Source: an uncultured Ruminococcus sp. (GTDB lineage: Bacteria; Bacillota; Clostridia; Oscillospirales; Ruminococcaceae). Taken from it: a DNA stretch of 55,735 nucleotides. A program made the position numbers and the translations under genes. Positions 8,275-14,840 of this stretch are shown here, one piece after another; the first letter of the stretch is position 1, and each line of letters begins with the position of its first letter. Where the stretch lies: positions 1 through 55,735 of the forward strand of contig UQDR01000015.1 in assembly GCA_900539835.1 (NCBI GenBank), written 5' to 3'. The notes under the pieces were generated by a model. That model was not told the origin of the DNA and did no database searches. It worked only from the letters and a program-made list of their open reading frames with translations.

Positions 8275-8730
8275 TTATTCTGCAACAGAAGCAGCTTCTT
8301 CGAACACTGGCTTTCCGTCTGACATAAAGTCAAATGCAAGCGGTGCAACTGCTGTACTATCGCCTGACCCCCACTCAGTAACGCTTACAACGCCTTTAAT
8401 TGTAAGTGTTGCACCAGTCGGAAATGTCCATACAAGGGTCGTACTTGCTTCTTTGCCTTTTTTAAGTGCAAGAGAGTCAATATAGTTGTTGCCTCTGTCA
8501 CCTACGTTTTTTTTGCCTGATATGGATATTGTAATTGACTTACCTGTAACGAGCCTTCTTGTCCAACCTTCCTGATCGTAAGGCTTCCATTCTTCTACGT
8601 TACCGTCAATTGACACAGAAAAGCTCTCCATATCAGCAATAACTGCAAGGTTCATGGCGCTTCCGCTTCCACCTGAGCAGTCAATCTTAAATTGGTTTTC
8701 GTAACATGGATATACTCCTTGTCCTGCCAT
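8275..8730 (-). CDS. Major tail (tube) protein
   Basis: A 151-residue protein, MAGQGVYPCYENQFKIDCSG at the start, with beta segments such as SFSVSIDGNVEEWKPYDQEG and SITISISGKKNVGDRGNNY. Tube proteins of Firmicutes siphophages show the same EEWxPxDxxGWxRRLVTGKSxTISxSGKR pattern. It lies between tail terminator-type genes and the chaperones. The following hairpin and strong ribosome site (GAAAGGAATG) fit high expression. Confidence 0.85.
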   Translation of the reverse strand: MAGQGVYPCYENQFKIDCSGGSGSAMNLAVIADMESFSVSIDGNVEEWKPYDQEGWTRRLVTGKSITISISGKKNVGDRGNNYIDSLALKKGKEASTTLVWTFPTGATLTIKGVVSVTEWGSGDSTAVAPLAFDFMSDGKPVFEEAASVAE

Positions 8731-8732
8731 AA

Positions 8733-9125
8733 TTAATCATTCCTTTCGTAATATAAATTTGCTTCAATTACATATTCGCACGTTCCTCTGTCATCTCTGC
8801 CCACGTCAACAGGATTATTGCAGCTGATAAAATGGACTGTATAATTATCTGTTTTATAATTCCTCACGTCGGTAAGCGTTTCCATTATCAATTCCGCCTC
8901 CTGTTCGCAAACTGTCGGGTTGTCAGTCCAGTGAATAAGTATTGAAATACGTTTTTCTAATGTTTTAGTACAGGCTTTTCCGCCTATACAGATTTTGTGA
9001 TTACCGCTTTGCTTTGGGTTGTATACACCAACCGCACGGTCAAGGTTGCTGTCAAGATTTCCTGCGGATATGCTCTCAAATCCGAGGATATTAGCAAGCG
9101 TATCCGCAACGTTAAGCAGTGTCAT
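8733..9125 (-). CDS. Tail terminator / minor capsid protein
   Basis: A 130-residue protein beginning MTLLNVADTLANILGFESIS, with ILIHWTDNPTVCEQEAELIM in the middle and a C-terminal CEYVIEANLYYE strand. This resembles the small minor capsid/tail terminator proteins that sit before the tube gene in Clostridia prophages. The start follows AAAGGAGG and overlaps the previous stop by four bases. The protein would cap the tail tube and join it to the head completion complex. Confidence 0.65.
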   Translation of the reverse strand: MTLLNVADTLANILGFESISAGNLDSNLDRAVGVYNPKQSGNHKICIGGKACTKTLEKRISILIHWTDNPTVCEQEAELIMETLTDVRNYKTDNYTVHFISCNNPVDVGRDDRGTCEYVIEANLYYERND

Positions 9126-9493
9126 ACCCCTGTCCTCCTTTTATAGTCATGTGCAAAGGTTTTTTCCGCAAAGTCTTTTTTATCGCCTGATATGTATGGT
9201 TCGAGCCAAGCTGCACCGGCATTTTTGTTATGACCGTGATAAAAATTATACTCAGGGTGATAATACAAGCGGCGTGCCTGCGGTGAGCCTGTAACAATGG
9301 TTGCTCCGTCATCTGTCTTAGCCACAAAAGTCTGATTATTTTGCATATCGCCTGTGTCAAATGGCATTGTTGCTGAACTAATGAGGTCGCTCTCGACCTG
9401 CTCCATTGCGGTCATGGCAGATTCCTTAACAGCATTCTCAAGCATTGCTATAGCTTGCTTGTCAAATTTAATTTCCACACCCATATTTATCAT
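9122..9493 (-). CDS. Tail completion protein, HK97 gp10 / Minor_capsid_2-like
   Basis: The chosen start is the ATG that gives MINMGVEIKFDKQAIAML (AAAGG six bases upstream); an ATG three codons later is also possible. The sequence has the typical layout: N-terminal helix with many alanines, PFDTGDMQNNQTF, then RRLYYHPEYNFYHGHNKNA and AAWLEPYISG. These motifs match minor capsid 2/tail completion proteins. It is the first gene downstream of the toxin-antitoxin-like locus, which interrupts the head-tail cluster just upstream. Confidence 0.75.
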   Translation of the reverse strand: MINMGVEIKFDKQAIAMLENAVKESAMTAMEQVESDLISSATMPFDTGDMQNNQTFVAKTDDGATIVTGSPQARRLYYHPEYNFYHGHNKNAGAAWLEPYISGDKKDFAEKTFAHDYKRRTGV

Positions 9494-9512
9494 CACTCGC
9501 CTTTCATGACAT

Positions 9513-9540
9513 AAAAAATACGCCTTGAAAACTCAAAGCG
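9513..9540 (-). terminator. Intercistronic hairpin beside the small RNA promoter
   Basis: Arms CGCCTTGA and TCAAAGCG with a four-base loop, followed on the leftward strand by TATTTTTTAT. It ends right where the rightward small-RNA promoter begins, and resembles the hairpins near 12300 and 12885. It could end leftward transcripts from the toxin locus, or act as an attenuator before the tail completion gene. Confidence 0.55.
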
Positions 9541-9541
9541 C

Positions 9542-9569
9542 TTGACAAATTATTTATCTGTGATATAAT
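9542..9569 (+). promoter_or_regulatory. Rightward promoter of the antitoxin-like RNA
   Basis: Perfect TTGACA and TATAAT boxes 16 bases apart. No ORF follows in this direction; the transcript would reach the hairpin ending near 9665. The promoter and the next 40 bases are a mirrored copy of the leftward toxin promoter and leader at 9786-9861. Confidence 0.8.
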
Positions 9570-9575
9570 ATAAAT

Positions 9576-9670
9576 AGAAAAGGGTACTGCGATAAGCGGT
9601 TTCTCCCATAAATTATAGTGCTAAAGAAACACCGTCAATTTTGGTCGATTGGGCGGTGTTTCTTATTTTT
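9576..9670 (+). ncRNA. Putative antitoxin RNA, about 90 nt, convergent to toxin mRNA
   Basis: This is the predicted transcript from the consensus promoter to the bidirectional hairpin terminator. It overlaps the 3' end of the predicted toxin mRNA over the terminator region, so the two RNAs are complementary there. Its 5' part repeats elements of the toxin leader (GGGTACTG and CGGTTTCTCCC) in the same sense. The layout resembles type I systems such as Fst/par and TxpA/RatA. It is predicted from sequence only. Confidence 0.6.
9623..9665. terminator. Bidirectional terminator shared by toxin mRNA and convergent RNA
   Basis: Arms AAGAAACACCG and CGGTGTTTCTT with a 19-base loop. T-rich sequence follows on both strands (TTATTTTTAT rightward, TTTCTTTAG leftward). 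Located between the toxin stop codon and the convergent RNA leader. Confidence 0.75.
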
Positions 9671-9682
9671 ATGTAAGAAACT

Positions 9683-9772
9683 CTACTTTTTCTTATGAAA
9701 TATAAGATAGCATAGAGAGATAACGCTGACTAACACTGACGCGAATTGAAGCAATTCAGAAAATGAAACCAT
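9683..9772 (-). CDS. 29-aa hydrophobic peptide, type I toxin-like
   Basis: The peptide begins MVSFSELLQFASVLVSV, continues as one hydrophobic helix to ISLCYLIF, and ends in HKKK. One membrane helix with a lysine tail and 29 residues match holin-like/TxpA/Fst-type type I toxins. It has a very strong ribosome site (GGGAGGTGATAACA before the ATG), a consensus leftward promoter about 60 bases upstream and a convergent small RNA downstream. The ribosome site lies in a leader hairpin, as in known toxin mRNAs. Toxicity is inferred. The codons are fully open, and the peptide is short enough for standard gene finders to miss. Confidence 0.75.
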   Translation of the reverse strand: MVSFSELLQFASVLVSVISLCYLIFHKKK

Positions 9773-9781
9773 TGTTATCAC

Positions 9782-9795
9782 CTCCCTTTTGGGAG
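9782..9795 (-). promoter_or_regulatory. Hairpin masking the toxin ribosome site
   Basis: In the toxin mRNA, CUCCC and GGGAG pair across an AAAA loop, and the GGGAG arm is the core of the Shine-Dalgarno sequence. Sequestration of the ribosome site is a standard translation brake in type I toxin mRNAs. Confidence 0.6.
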
Positions 9796-9831
9796 AAACC
9801 GCCTACCGTTTTATGTACAGTACCCATGGAT

Positions 9832-9860
9832 ATTATATCACGAGTATAGTAATTTGTCAA
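9832..9860 (-). promoter_or_regulatory. Leftward promoter of the toxin mRNA
   Basis: TTGACA and TATAAT with a 17-base spacer on the leftward strand. The -35 box overlaps the last codons of the upstream head-tail gene. The sequence around it (TTGACAAATTA, GTGATATAATAT) closely matches the opposite rightward promoter at 9542. Confidence 0.8.
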
Positions 9861-10189
9861 ATTAATTCAAGTCTTGTAAAATTGACTGTTCCATCAAGAT
9901 TTTTAGCCTTTTCGCTCGAATATATCTTGTATTCAATATTTCCGATCTTCACAAATCCGTCAATAACAGGAGTATCAGGAGCGATGTCACCGTTAAATAA
10001 TGCCGCTCCACTGAGAGTTATAAGCTGTTTTTCCGCATTTAGTTTTTGTACAGCTTTCTCGCTGTGAAAACATTTGCCCTGAAATATTGCAACACGTTTT
10101 TTAGAGCCGTCACGGTTTAATCCGTCCGTCCTAAACACAGTACAAGGTGTGTTGCAAACCCTATCAGGCACAACCTGAGGATATTTCAT
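9857..10189 (-). CDS. Head-tail joining / minor structural protein
   Basis: A 110-residue protein starting MKYPQVVPDRVCNTPCTVF. The motif KKRVAIFQGKCFHSEKAV, the middle ITLSGAALFNGDIAP and the ending TVNFTRLELI fit small head-tail connector (stopper-like) proteins placed after the gp6-like connector. The 3' end overlaps the toxin promoter. Function is assigned by position and size only. Confidence 0.55.
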   Translation of the reverse strand: MKYPQVVPDRVCNTPCTVFRTDGLNRDGSKKRVAIFQGKCFHSEKAVQKLNAEKQLITLSGAALFNGDIAPDTPVIDGFVKIGNIEYKIYSSEKAKNLDGTVNFTRLELI

Positions 10190-10191
10190 AT

Positions 10192-10560
10192 TTATAGCCC
10201 CCTATAGCAAAGCCCTGACTGTAACAGTACGCCGTATATGCTCTTTGATGTTAGCACACCGTCAACCTCCGTTATCTTAGACTTATCAAAGGACATCGAC
10301 ACTCCCGATATGCTGTAACTGCTCAGAGGGCTGTCTAACAGCTCTGAATTATCATGGATAAAGTTGACCTGCATTGCCACAGCACGCCTTATAATTGATT
10401 TCTGAAAGTCTGACAGGCTGTCAAAGCCCTTTGCGGTAATACGATTAAACGTCAATCCGTTTATGTCCGTTTCCGCTCTTTGTACAAGGCTTTGAAATCT
10501 GTCCTCTTGGATTTGTGTGTCAGGGTATTGCTCATAAAACTGATTATAGGTGAGGTACAT
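10192..10560 (-). CDS. Head-tail connector protein, gp6-like
   Basis: A 122-residue helical protein beginning MYLTYNQFYEQYPDTQIQED, with an FQSLVQRAETDINGLTFNRI motif and FQKSIIRRAVAMQVNFIHDN. This helical arrangement is characteristic of gp6-like DNA-packaging/adaptor proteins that bind the portal ring. It overlaps the next gene by one base and lies between capsid and tail genes. Confidence 0.7.
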   Translation of the reverse strand: MYLTYNQFYEQYPDTQIQEDRFQSLVQRAETDINGLTFNRITAKGFDSLSDFQKSIIRRAVAMQVNFIHDNSELLDSPLSSYSISGVSMSFDKSKITEVDGVLTSKSIYGVLLQSGLCYRGL

Positions 10561-10772
10561 TAAGCCTCACCTTTTTTCAGTTTCTTTATTTCTGTTTTGA
10601 GTTTTTTGTTTTCCTCGACAACAGCAGCATATTCAGAATATTTAACTGTAGACTGAGGGGAGTGCTCAATGATATTTCCTTTTTCGTCAACAATATCATA
10701 TCCCTTAGCAAGATAAACGTTCTTGTTATTTTCGTCTACTGTGTATTCTTTGTTGTTTTTAACTGCTATCAT
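10560..10772 (-). CDS. Small phage protein between capsid and connector
   Basis: A 70-residue protein. An N-terminal beta region (MIAVKNNKEYTVDENNKNVY) is followed by a lysine/glutamate-rich C-terminal helix. Small proteins of this design often sit after the capsid gene in Clostridia prophages. Nothing more can be said. Good ribosome site (CAGGAGG) and tight overlaps on both sides. Confidence 0.6.
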   Translation of the reverse strand: MIAVKNNKEYTVDENNKNVYLAKGYDIVDEKGNIIEHSPQSTVKYSEYAAVVEENKKLKTEIKKLKKGEA

Positions 10773-11695
10773 TTTGATACCTCCTGACTTGGTGTCTTAT
10801 CAGCTTCCACGTGAATAATACATCCGTCCTTCATCAGCTCGTCAATGGCAAATGTGCCGTTGTATTTTCGGTTCTGATACAGATAGTTGTCAGCAGTTCT
10901 TGAGTCAGTGCCGGGATTAAAGAAATGAATATATGAATATTTATCTCTTGATACCTGACATTCGGGATCAATAAGGATGTAATGAATCTGCTTTGCTGTT
11001 GTGGCTGGCTTGCAACCGTCAGTAAAGTTATATGCAGTCTTAAAACGTGCTGACGGAACGGTTGTAATGTTGCCGATATCGTCCATAGAATGGACACGTC
11101 TGTCGATTCCGCCGCCGCTTTTAATATCAAGAGTCCTCTGAATACCCTCTGCATTTTTCAAAAGAGTTCTGAACTGCGGTGTACAGAAAAGAATCAATCT
11201 GTCAAGCGGCACTCCCTTATCTTCGAGGATTTCAAGGTTAGCATCAAAATCTGCAAGGACATTTTTTGTTGTAAGCTCATCGCTCTTAACCTTTGCACCC
11301 ACTCTTACAGCCTCCGAATAAATCTTAGAGAATGTATAGCAATCACGCTCCGGAATAGCCTGTGTACGCTCAAAACGATTGTGAATATTTGCAAGAGAAA
11401 GAATTGAGTCTGTTTCATCGACGTCCATTGGGTCAACGGCAAATTCGATATCTCTGTCATGGTCAAGTGTTTTATCCTCATAGTCATTCGAGTATGTACC
11501 TGCATTAAATCCAAGTGTGCTTCTGTTGTGATCCTTATATCCCGATACACTGAGTGTAGGGATATGAAGTGTTTTTGCTCCGATAATGTTAATACCGGAA
11601 TTTGAGTGATAGAGAGCATCACAGGTTGATTCCTGTCCGTAAAGCTCAATCAAATGTGGGCTGAACAGTTCAGCATAGTTAATTGTGTTTGGCAT
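10769..11695 (-). CDS. Major capsid protein
   Basis: A 308-residue protein, MPNTINYAELFSPHLIELYG at the start. It has the segments GAKTLHIPTLSVSGYKDHNR, a DRDIEFAVDPMDVDET stretch and a LADFDANLEILEDKGVPLDR helix, then FCTPQFRTLLKNAEG. This matches a family of Clostridia siphophage capsid proteins with an HK97-like fold. It directly follows an acidic scaffold gene, and a good GAAAGGTG ribosome site precedes the ATG. Confidence 0.85.
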   Translation of the reverse strand: MPNTINYAELFSPHLIELYGQESTCDALYHSNSGINIIGAKTLHIPTLSVSGYKDHNRSTLGFNAGTYSNDYEDKTLDHDRDIEFAVDPMDVDETDSILSLANIHNRFERTQAIPERDCYTFSKIYSEAVRVGAKVKSDELTTKNVLADFDANLEILEDKGVPLDRLILFCTPQFRTLLKNAEGIQRTLDIKSGGGIDRRVHSMDDIGNITTVPSARFKTAYNFTDGCKPATTAKQIHYILIDPECQVSRDKYSYIHFFNPGTDSRTADNYLYQNRKYNGTFAIDELMKDGCIIHVEADKTPSQEVSK

Positions 11696-11714
11696 AGTTT
11701 ACACCTTTCCTTTC

Positions 11715-12260
11715 TTATTTCTTCTTTTTAATACCAAATGCCTTTGACAACTTATCGTTATCAGCACTCTCCTGTTTGTCTGTGCCTCCTGCACCGACAC
11801 GAAAACCGCCTTGCTTTTTTCCGTCAGACTTTCCGCCTTCTGCTTTCCAGTCAGGATATTTTTTCATGACTGCTGAAAGGGCTGTGTTGATATCCTTTTG
11901 TGCACCGCTTTTAACATAGCTTTCTGCAAGCACAACAGCGTCCTCCATACATTCAGGGTTAAACCCCATTTGCATAGCGGCAATCTGAGTTTTAAGCTTA
12001 AGGATTTCTTCGTCTTTTGGATCAGCAGCAGCTTCATCCGTTTTCTCTTCGGGATTATCCGCCTTTTCTTCCGGCTTATCTGCGCCCTCGCCGTTTTCAT
12101 CCGCCTGTTTGTCATCAGGAGCTTTTTCCTCCGGCTTTTCGTCCTTAGGCTTTTCCTCAGGCTTCTGTTCTTCTTTTTCGCCCTCAGGCTTTTCCTGTTC
12201 AGGATTTTCAGGAGTTTCCTTGTCCTTTTCTTCCTCAGGGGATTTCTTATATTCGTCCAT
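11715..12260 (-). CDS. Capsid scaffolding protein
   Basis: A 181-residue acidic protein. Residues 1-95 are low-complexity Glu/Pro/Lys/Asp. About 96-150 is a helical segment (LKLKTQIAAMQMGFNPECME, then INTALSAVMKKYPDW), and a basic C-terminus ends FGIKKKK. The order of disordered acidic region, coiled coil and basic capsid-binding tail is typical of phage scaffolds. It lies immediately upstream of the major capsid gene. Confidence 0.8.
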   Translation of the reverse strand: MDEYKKSPEEEKDKETPENPEQEKPEGEKEEQKPEEKPKDEKPEEKAPDDKQADENGEGADKPEEKADNPEEKTDEAAADPKDEEILKLKTQIAAMQMGFNPECMEDAVVLAESYVKSGAQKDINTALSAVMKKYPDWKAEGGKSDGKKQGGFRVGAGGTDKQESADNDKLSKAFGIKKKK

Positions 12261-12295
12261 GCTTTTTACCTCTCTTTCTTAAAAAAATATATATA

Positions 12296-12326
12296 ATAAA
12301 AGCACCTTGATTTCTCAAAGTGCTTT
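12296..12326 (-). terminator. Intercistronic hairpin before scaffold gene
   Basis: Arms AAAGCACCTTGA and TCAAAGTGCTTT around a short loop, followed leftward by TTTATTATATAT. It lies directly after the 28-residue peptide gene and just upstream of the scaffold gene, so only partial termination would be compatible with scaffold expression unless another promoter exists. Confidence 0.6.
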
Positions 12327-12327
12327 A

Positions 12328-12414
12328 TTATCTATGCTTGTTTATGTTACCGATTATAGCAAGCAACACAATTGTACCGCAGATTATTGCGGTTATAGCT
12401 ATTGGTGTGTTCAT
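12328..12414 (-). CDS. 28-aa single-helix membrane peptide
   Basis: The peptide MNTPIAITAIICGTIVLLAI continues to IGNINKHR. It is one hydrophobic helix with a short basic tail, preceded by a GGGAGTG ribosome site. It is followed at once by a terminator-like hairpin. Its size resembles type I toxins, but I see no convergent promoter or antisense RNA, so that role is only a possibility. It lies between the lipoprotein and scaffold genes. Confidence 0.5.
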   Translation of the reverse strand: MNTPIAITAIICGTIVLLAIIGNINKHR

Positions 12415-12435
12415 GATTTTGTCACTCCCTAAAAA

Positions 12436-12837
12436 TTAGTCGTTTCTTTTAACATCAATCGGCACAACATTACCCTCAGGTAAATAATTTACAACATAAT
12501 GATATTTATCAACATTTGCGCCACTCAAATCTTCAACAAAATATGTAGTCCATTCATTGAGATTTATAAAATGTTTTTTATACTCACCTTGTCCTGTTTC
12601 GCAAGTAACTTCAAGCTGATTGTCCGCCTGATCAACCTGAATTGAAAAAGCCCCCTCTAACTCAAAAATAATGTTGTCACTTCGAGAATTTATAACCGTG
12701 AGTTTGCAAGTTATATTAAAGTTGTCTGCCTCTTCCGATAAGTTGTACGATACTCTATTCGCTTCTGTACACCCTGCTAATGACACCAATAAGATAGATG
12801 CCATGCCTCCTAATAAAATTGCTTTCAATTTCTTCAT
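12436..12837 (-). CDS. Prophage lipoprotein
   Basis: A 133-residue protein with a lipoprotein signal (MKKLKAILLGGMASILLVSL then AGC, the lipobox Cys at about residue 23) and a beta-rich mature domain of about 110 residues. Small beta-sandwich lipoproteins of this kind are frequent in Clostridia prophages. Some prophage lipoproteins block superinfection, so an exclusion role is plausible but not shown. It sits inside the head gene cluster with a hairpin on its upstream side. Confidence 0.7.
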   Translation of the reverse strand: MKKLKAILLGGMASILLVSLAGCTEANRVSYNLSEEADNFNITCKLTVINSRSDNIIFELEGAFSIQVDQADNQLEVTCETGQGEYKKHFINLNEWTTYFVEDLSGANVDKYHYVVNYLPEGNVVPIDVKRND

Positions 12838-12870
12838 AAAAAATCAATTCCTTTCTTATTTTTTTGTATG

Positions 12871-12901
12871 AAAAAAGCACCCTGCCGAAGCAAAGTGCTT
12901 A
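12871..12901 (-). terminator. Intercistronic hairpin upstream of lipoprotein gene
   Basis: Arms AAGCAC and GTGCTT enclosing a CTTCGG-containing loop, followed leftward by a T6 run. There is little room for a new promoter before the lipoprotein start, so this is probably a leaky terminator. Confidence 0.6.
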
Positions 12902-12943
12902 GTTCCGATATTAATTTTGTGTAAATCAGCTTGCGAAAGTGAC

Positions 12944-13078
12944 TTACTGATCCTTTTGCTTATACAAAGGCACATATGTACCATTCTGTAAATCTTCCAT
13001 GTGGTAACCTAAATATTCATTTTCCTTTTCGTATTGTTCAAGAGTAATTCCCTCAAAATAAAATGGTGCTTCTTTCAT
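12944..13078 (-). CDS. Small phage protein (44 aa)
   Basis: The frame reads MKEAPFYFEGITLEQYEKEN and continues EYLGYHMEDLQNGTYVPLYK. The composition is protein-like, and the gene fills the gap between the minor capsid and lipoprotein genes. The ribosome site is weak. No family is recognised. Confidence 0.5.
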   Translation of the reverse strand: MKEAPFYFEGITLEQYEKENEYLGYHMEDLQNGTYVPLYKQKDQ

Positions 13079-13097
13079 TCCGGAAGTGAAAATATTA

Positions 13098-14840
13098 TTA
13101 TCTTGTATCAAACTCGATCAACCCTTTCGTGTAATCTTTTAATAAATTGTCAACTATGATTGTTTCTCGTTTTTTTACTCTTTCTCCTACTGATATTTTA
13201 CCACTTCTAACTTGTTCCGTCAATACTTTCATTTCTTTTGGATATAAATTATCAAAATAAAAGTTGTCCAGTTTCACATTCTCTTTTTTCTGTGTTCCGT
13301 AAATAATACCATCCAAACGCACAGCTATAAAAGATTTTATATTTTCGGTCGAAAGTAATGTGCGCATATCACTTTCAGAAAAATAGCCATCAGATATATG
13401 GTTATGAATAAAAGATAAGTTTCTTGATTTGTTTTCGGAAATGAATTTCCAAAAATCTGCACCTCCTACCCCTGATTCATCGCCATCTTCAAAGTAGCAA
13501 ATTTCATTGTTATTGATGTCCACAAGATACATATGCTCTTTATGGTCTTGTGCTCCCATATAAGCAACTTGCTTACACGCTTTTGATATAGATTCATTGG
13601 TTTTGTCAGGATAATCCTCAAATTTTACTTTAAAACTTGCCTTTGGATTGTATATCGGTCGTGCACCTGTGTTTCTTACAGCCGCATTTGCAGCGTATTT
13701 TTCTTCCCCATAATACTTTTCTCTGTTAGAATCTCTTCTGAGTAAATCCTTATGCTCGTCAACAAAGGCTTTCAGTTCATGTTGAGTTTCCCTAAGTTTC
13801 TTTCGATATGCTTTTGCTATTTCAGGATTCTGCGTGCCTTCCGCAAAGCGTTTGAGCTTGCGGATTTTCCTTTCAAGCATTCTTTGCTTTTGTTCAAGCT
13901 CTCGCTGTTGTTTTATTCTATCGGCAGGTATAGGCTCAGGAATCTTTGTAAAGCCATCTATGTACTGCGATAGAGTATGGCGACAATTTGGATGAAACAG
14001 ACCACCACGAATTGCAAATGAAAGCAATGGAAACCACTTGCCACAATAAATTGACTTTCCCATATCTCCATTACGTTCGCCGCTCCACACGGTAAACACA
14101 TCATCAATAAACACTCTGCCTTGATATGGCTCACATGTTTCTGAGCAACCTCCGTAGGCGCTGACAAGCACTGTATCATAGCCAAGCTCCGCAAAACGTT
14201 TAACCTTGCCTTGCAGGGTTGCTCTTGTTGCGCATGTCTGCAAAGCCATGCGCACATAGTCAGCAATGTTTACTCGCTTGCCGTCTTTATACACAATGCA
14301 GTTAATTCCTGCGTTTAAAAAGTCTTTTGTTGCCATATCTATAGCAACCGGCAACGTCATTTCTCCCGCCGCCATTGCAAGTTGTACACGATTAACCGTC
14401 TGACGGTAAATATCATCTGTCATTCTTAGTACGGCAGTTTCAGCAGTCTTTTCTAAAGCTGTGACATCAGTAATTAACTTTTGCATTTTCTCGTTGTTTA
14501 CACCAAAAAAATGCTTAGTCGGAATAGGAGTTATCTCCTCATCAAAAAATTCCGAAACGGCTTGTTCTACTTCTTCCTCGCCCTCTCGGAACTGCTCCTC
14601 CATAAGCTCTCTTGTTTCATCATCAATAATATCAACATACTCATTCATGATGTCAAGATTCTCGCGTCGAAAGCGTTCAATGTTTCTTAGCTTCTCGGCT
14701 TGCCATGCAGACCAGTTCTTCCCGTATTTCTTTTCTTCTGCCTTATGCCTTAAAAGATTACGCTTGAGAGAAGCAATAAGCCTGAGTTCTATTTCTTCAA
14801 AGATTTTAGCAATGTCCTTATAACTAAGCAAGTTCCTCAC
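13098..14840 (-). CDS. Minor capsid protein 2 fused to a JAB/MPN-like C-terminal domain
   Basis: A 580-residue protein. About residues 1-330 match phage minor capsid protein 2 (head morphogenesis): helical N-terminus, YGGCSETCEPYQGRVF at about 228-243 and FHPNCRHTLSQYIDG near 287. A basic coiled coil follows. The last 180 residues form a separate domain with IHNHISDGYFSESDM, where H479, H481, S488 and D491 fit the HxH...SxxD metal motif of JAB peptidases with one residue less spacing than RadC. The GTG start overlaps the portal stop. Fusions of capsid morphogenesis proteins to accessory enzyme domains are known; the substrate here is unknown. Confidence 0.8.
   Translation of the reverse strand: MRNLLSYKDIAKIFEEIELRLIASLKRNLLRHKAEEKKYGKNWSAWQAEKLRNIERFRRENLDIMNEYVDIIDDETRELMEEQFREGEEEVEQAVSEFFDEEITPIPTKHFFGVNNEKMQKLITDVTALEKTAETAVLRMTDDIYRQTVNRVQLAMAAGEMTLPVAIDMATKDFLNAGINCIVYKDGKRVNIADYVRMALQTCATRATLQGKVKRFAELGYDTVLVSAYGGCSETCEPYQGRVFIDDVFTVWSGERNGDMGKSIYCGKWFPLLSFAIRGGLFHPNCRHTLSQYIDGFTKIPEPIPADRIKQQRELEQKQRMLERKIRKLKRFAEGTQNPEIAKAYRKKLRETQHELKAFVDEHKDLLRRDSNREKYYGEEKYAANAAVRNTGARPIYNPKASFKVKFEDYPDKTNESISKACKQVAYMGAQDHKEHMYLVDINNNEICYFEDGDESGVGGADFWKFISENKSRNLSFIHNHISDGYFSESDMRTLLSTENIKSFIAVRLDGIIYGTQKKENVKLDNFYFDNLYPKEMKVLTEQVRSGKISVGERVKKRETIIVDNLLKDYTKGLIEFDTR

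Noticed and set aside
11864..12296. Rightward Phe/Leu/Arg-rich ORF opposite the scaffold gene
   Set aside because: It arises from the Glu/Lys-rich low complexity of the scaffold gene on the other strand.
13752..14823. Rightward ORFs opposite the minor capsid gene
   Set aside because: Shadows of a confirmed gene; no promoters or ribosome sites.
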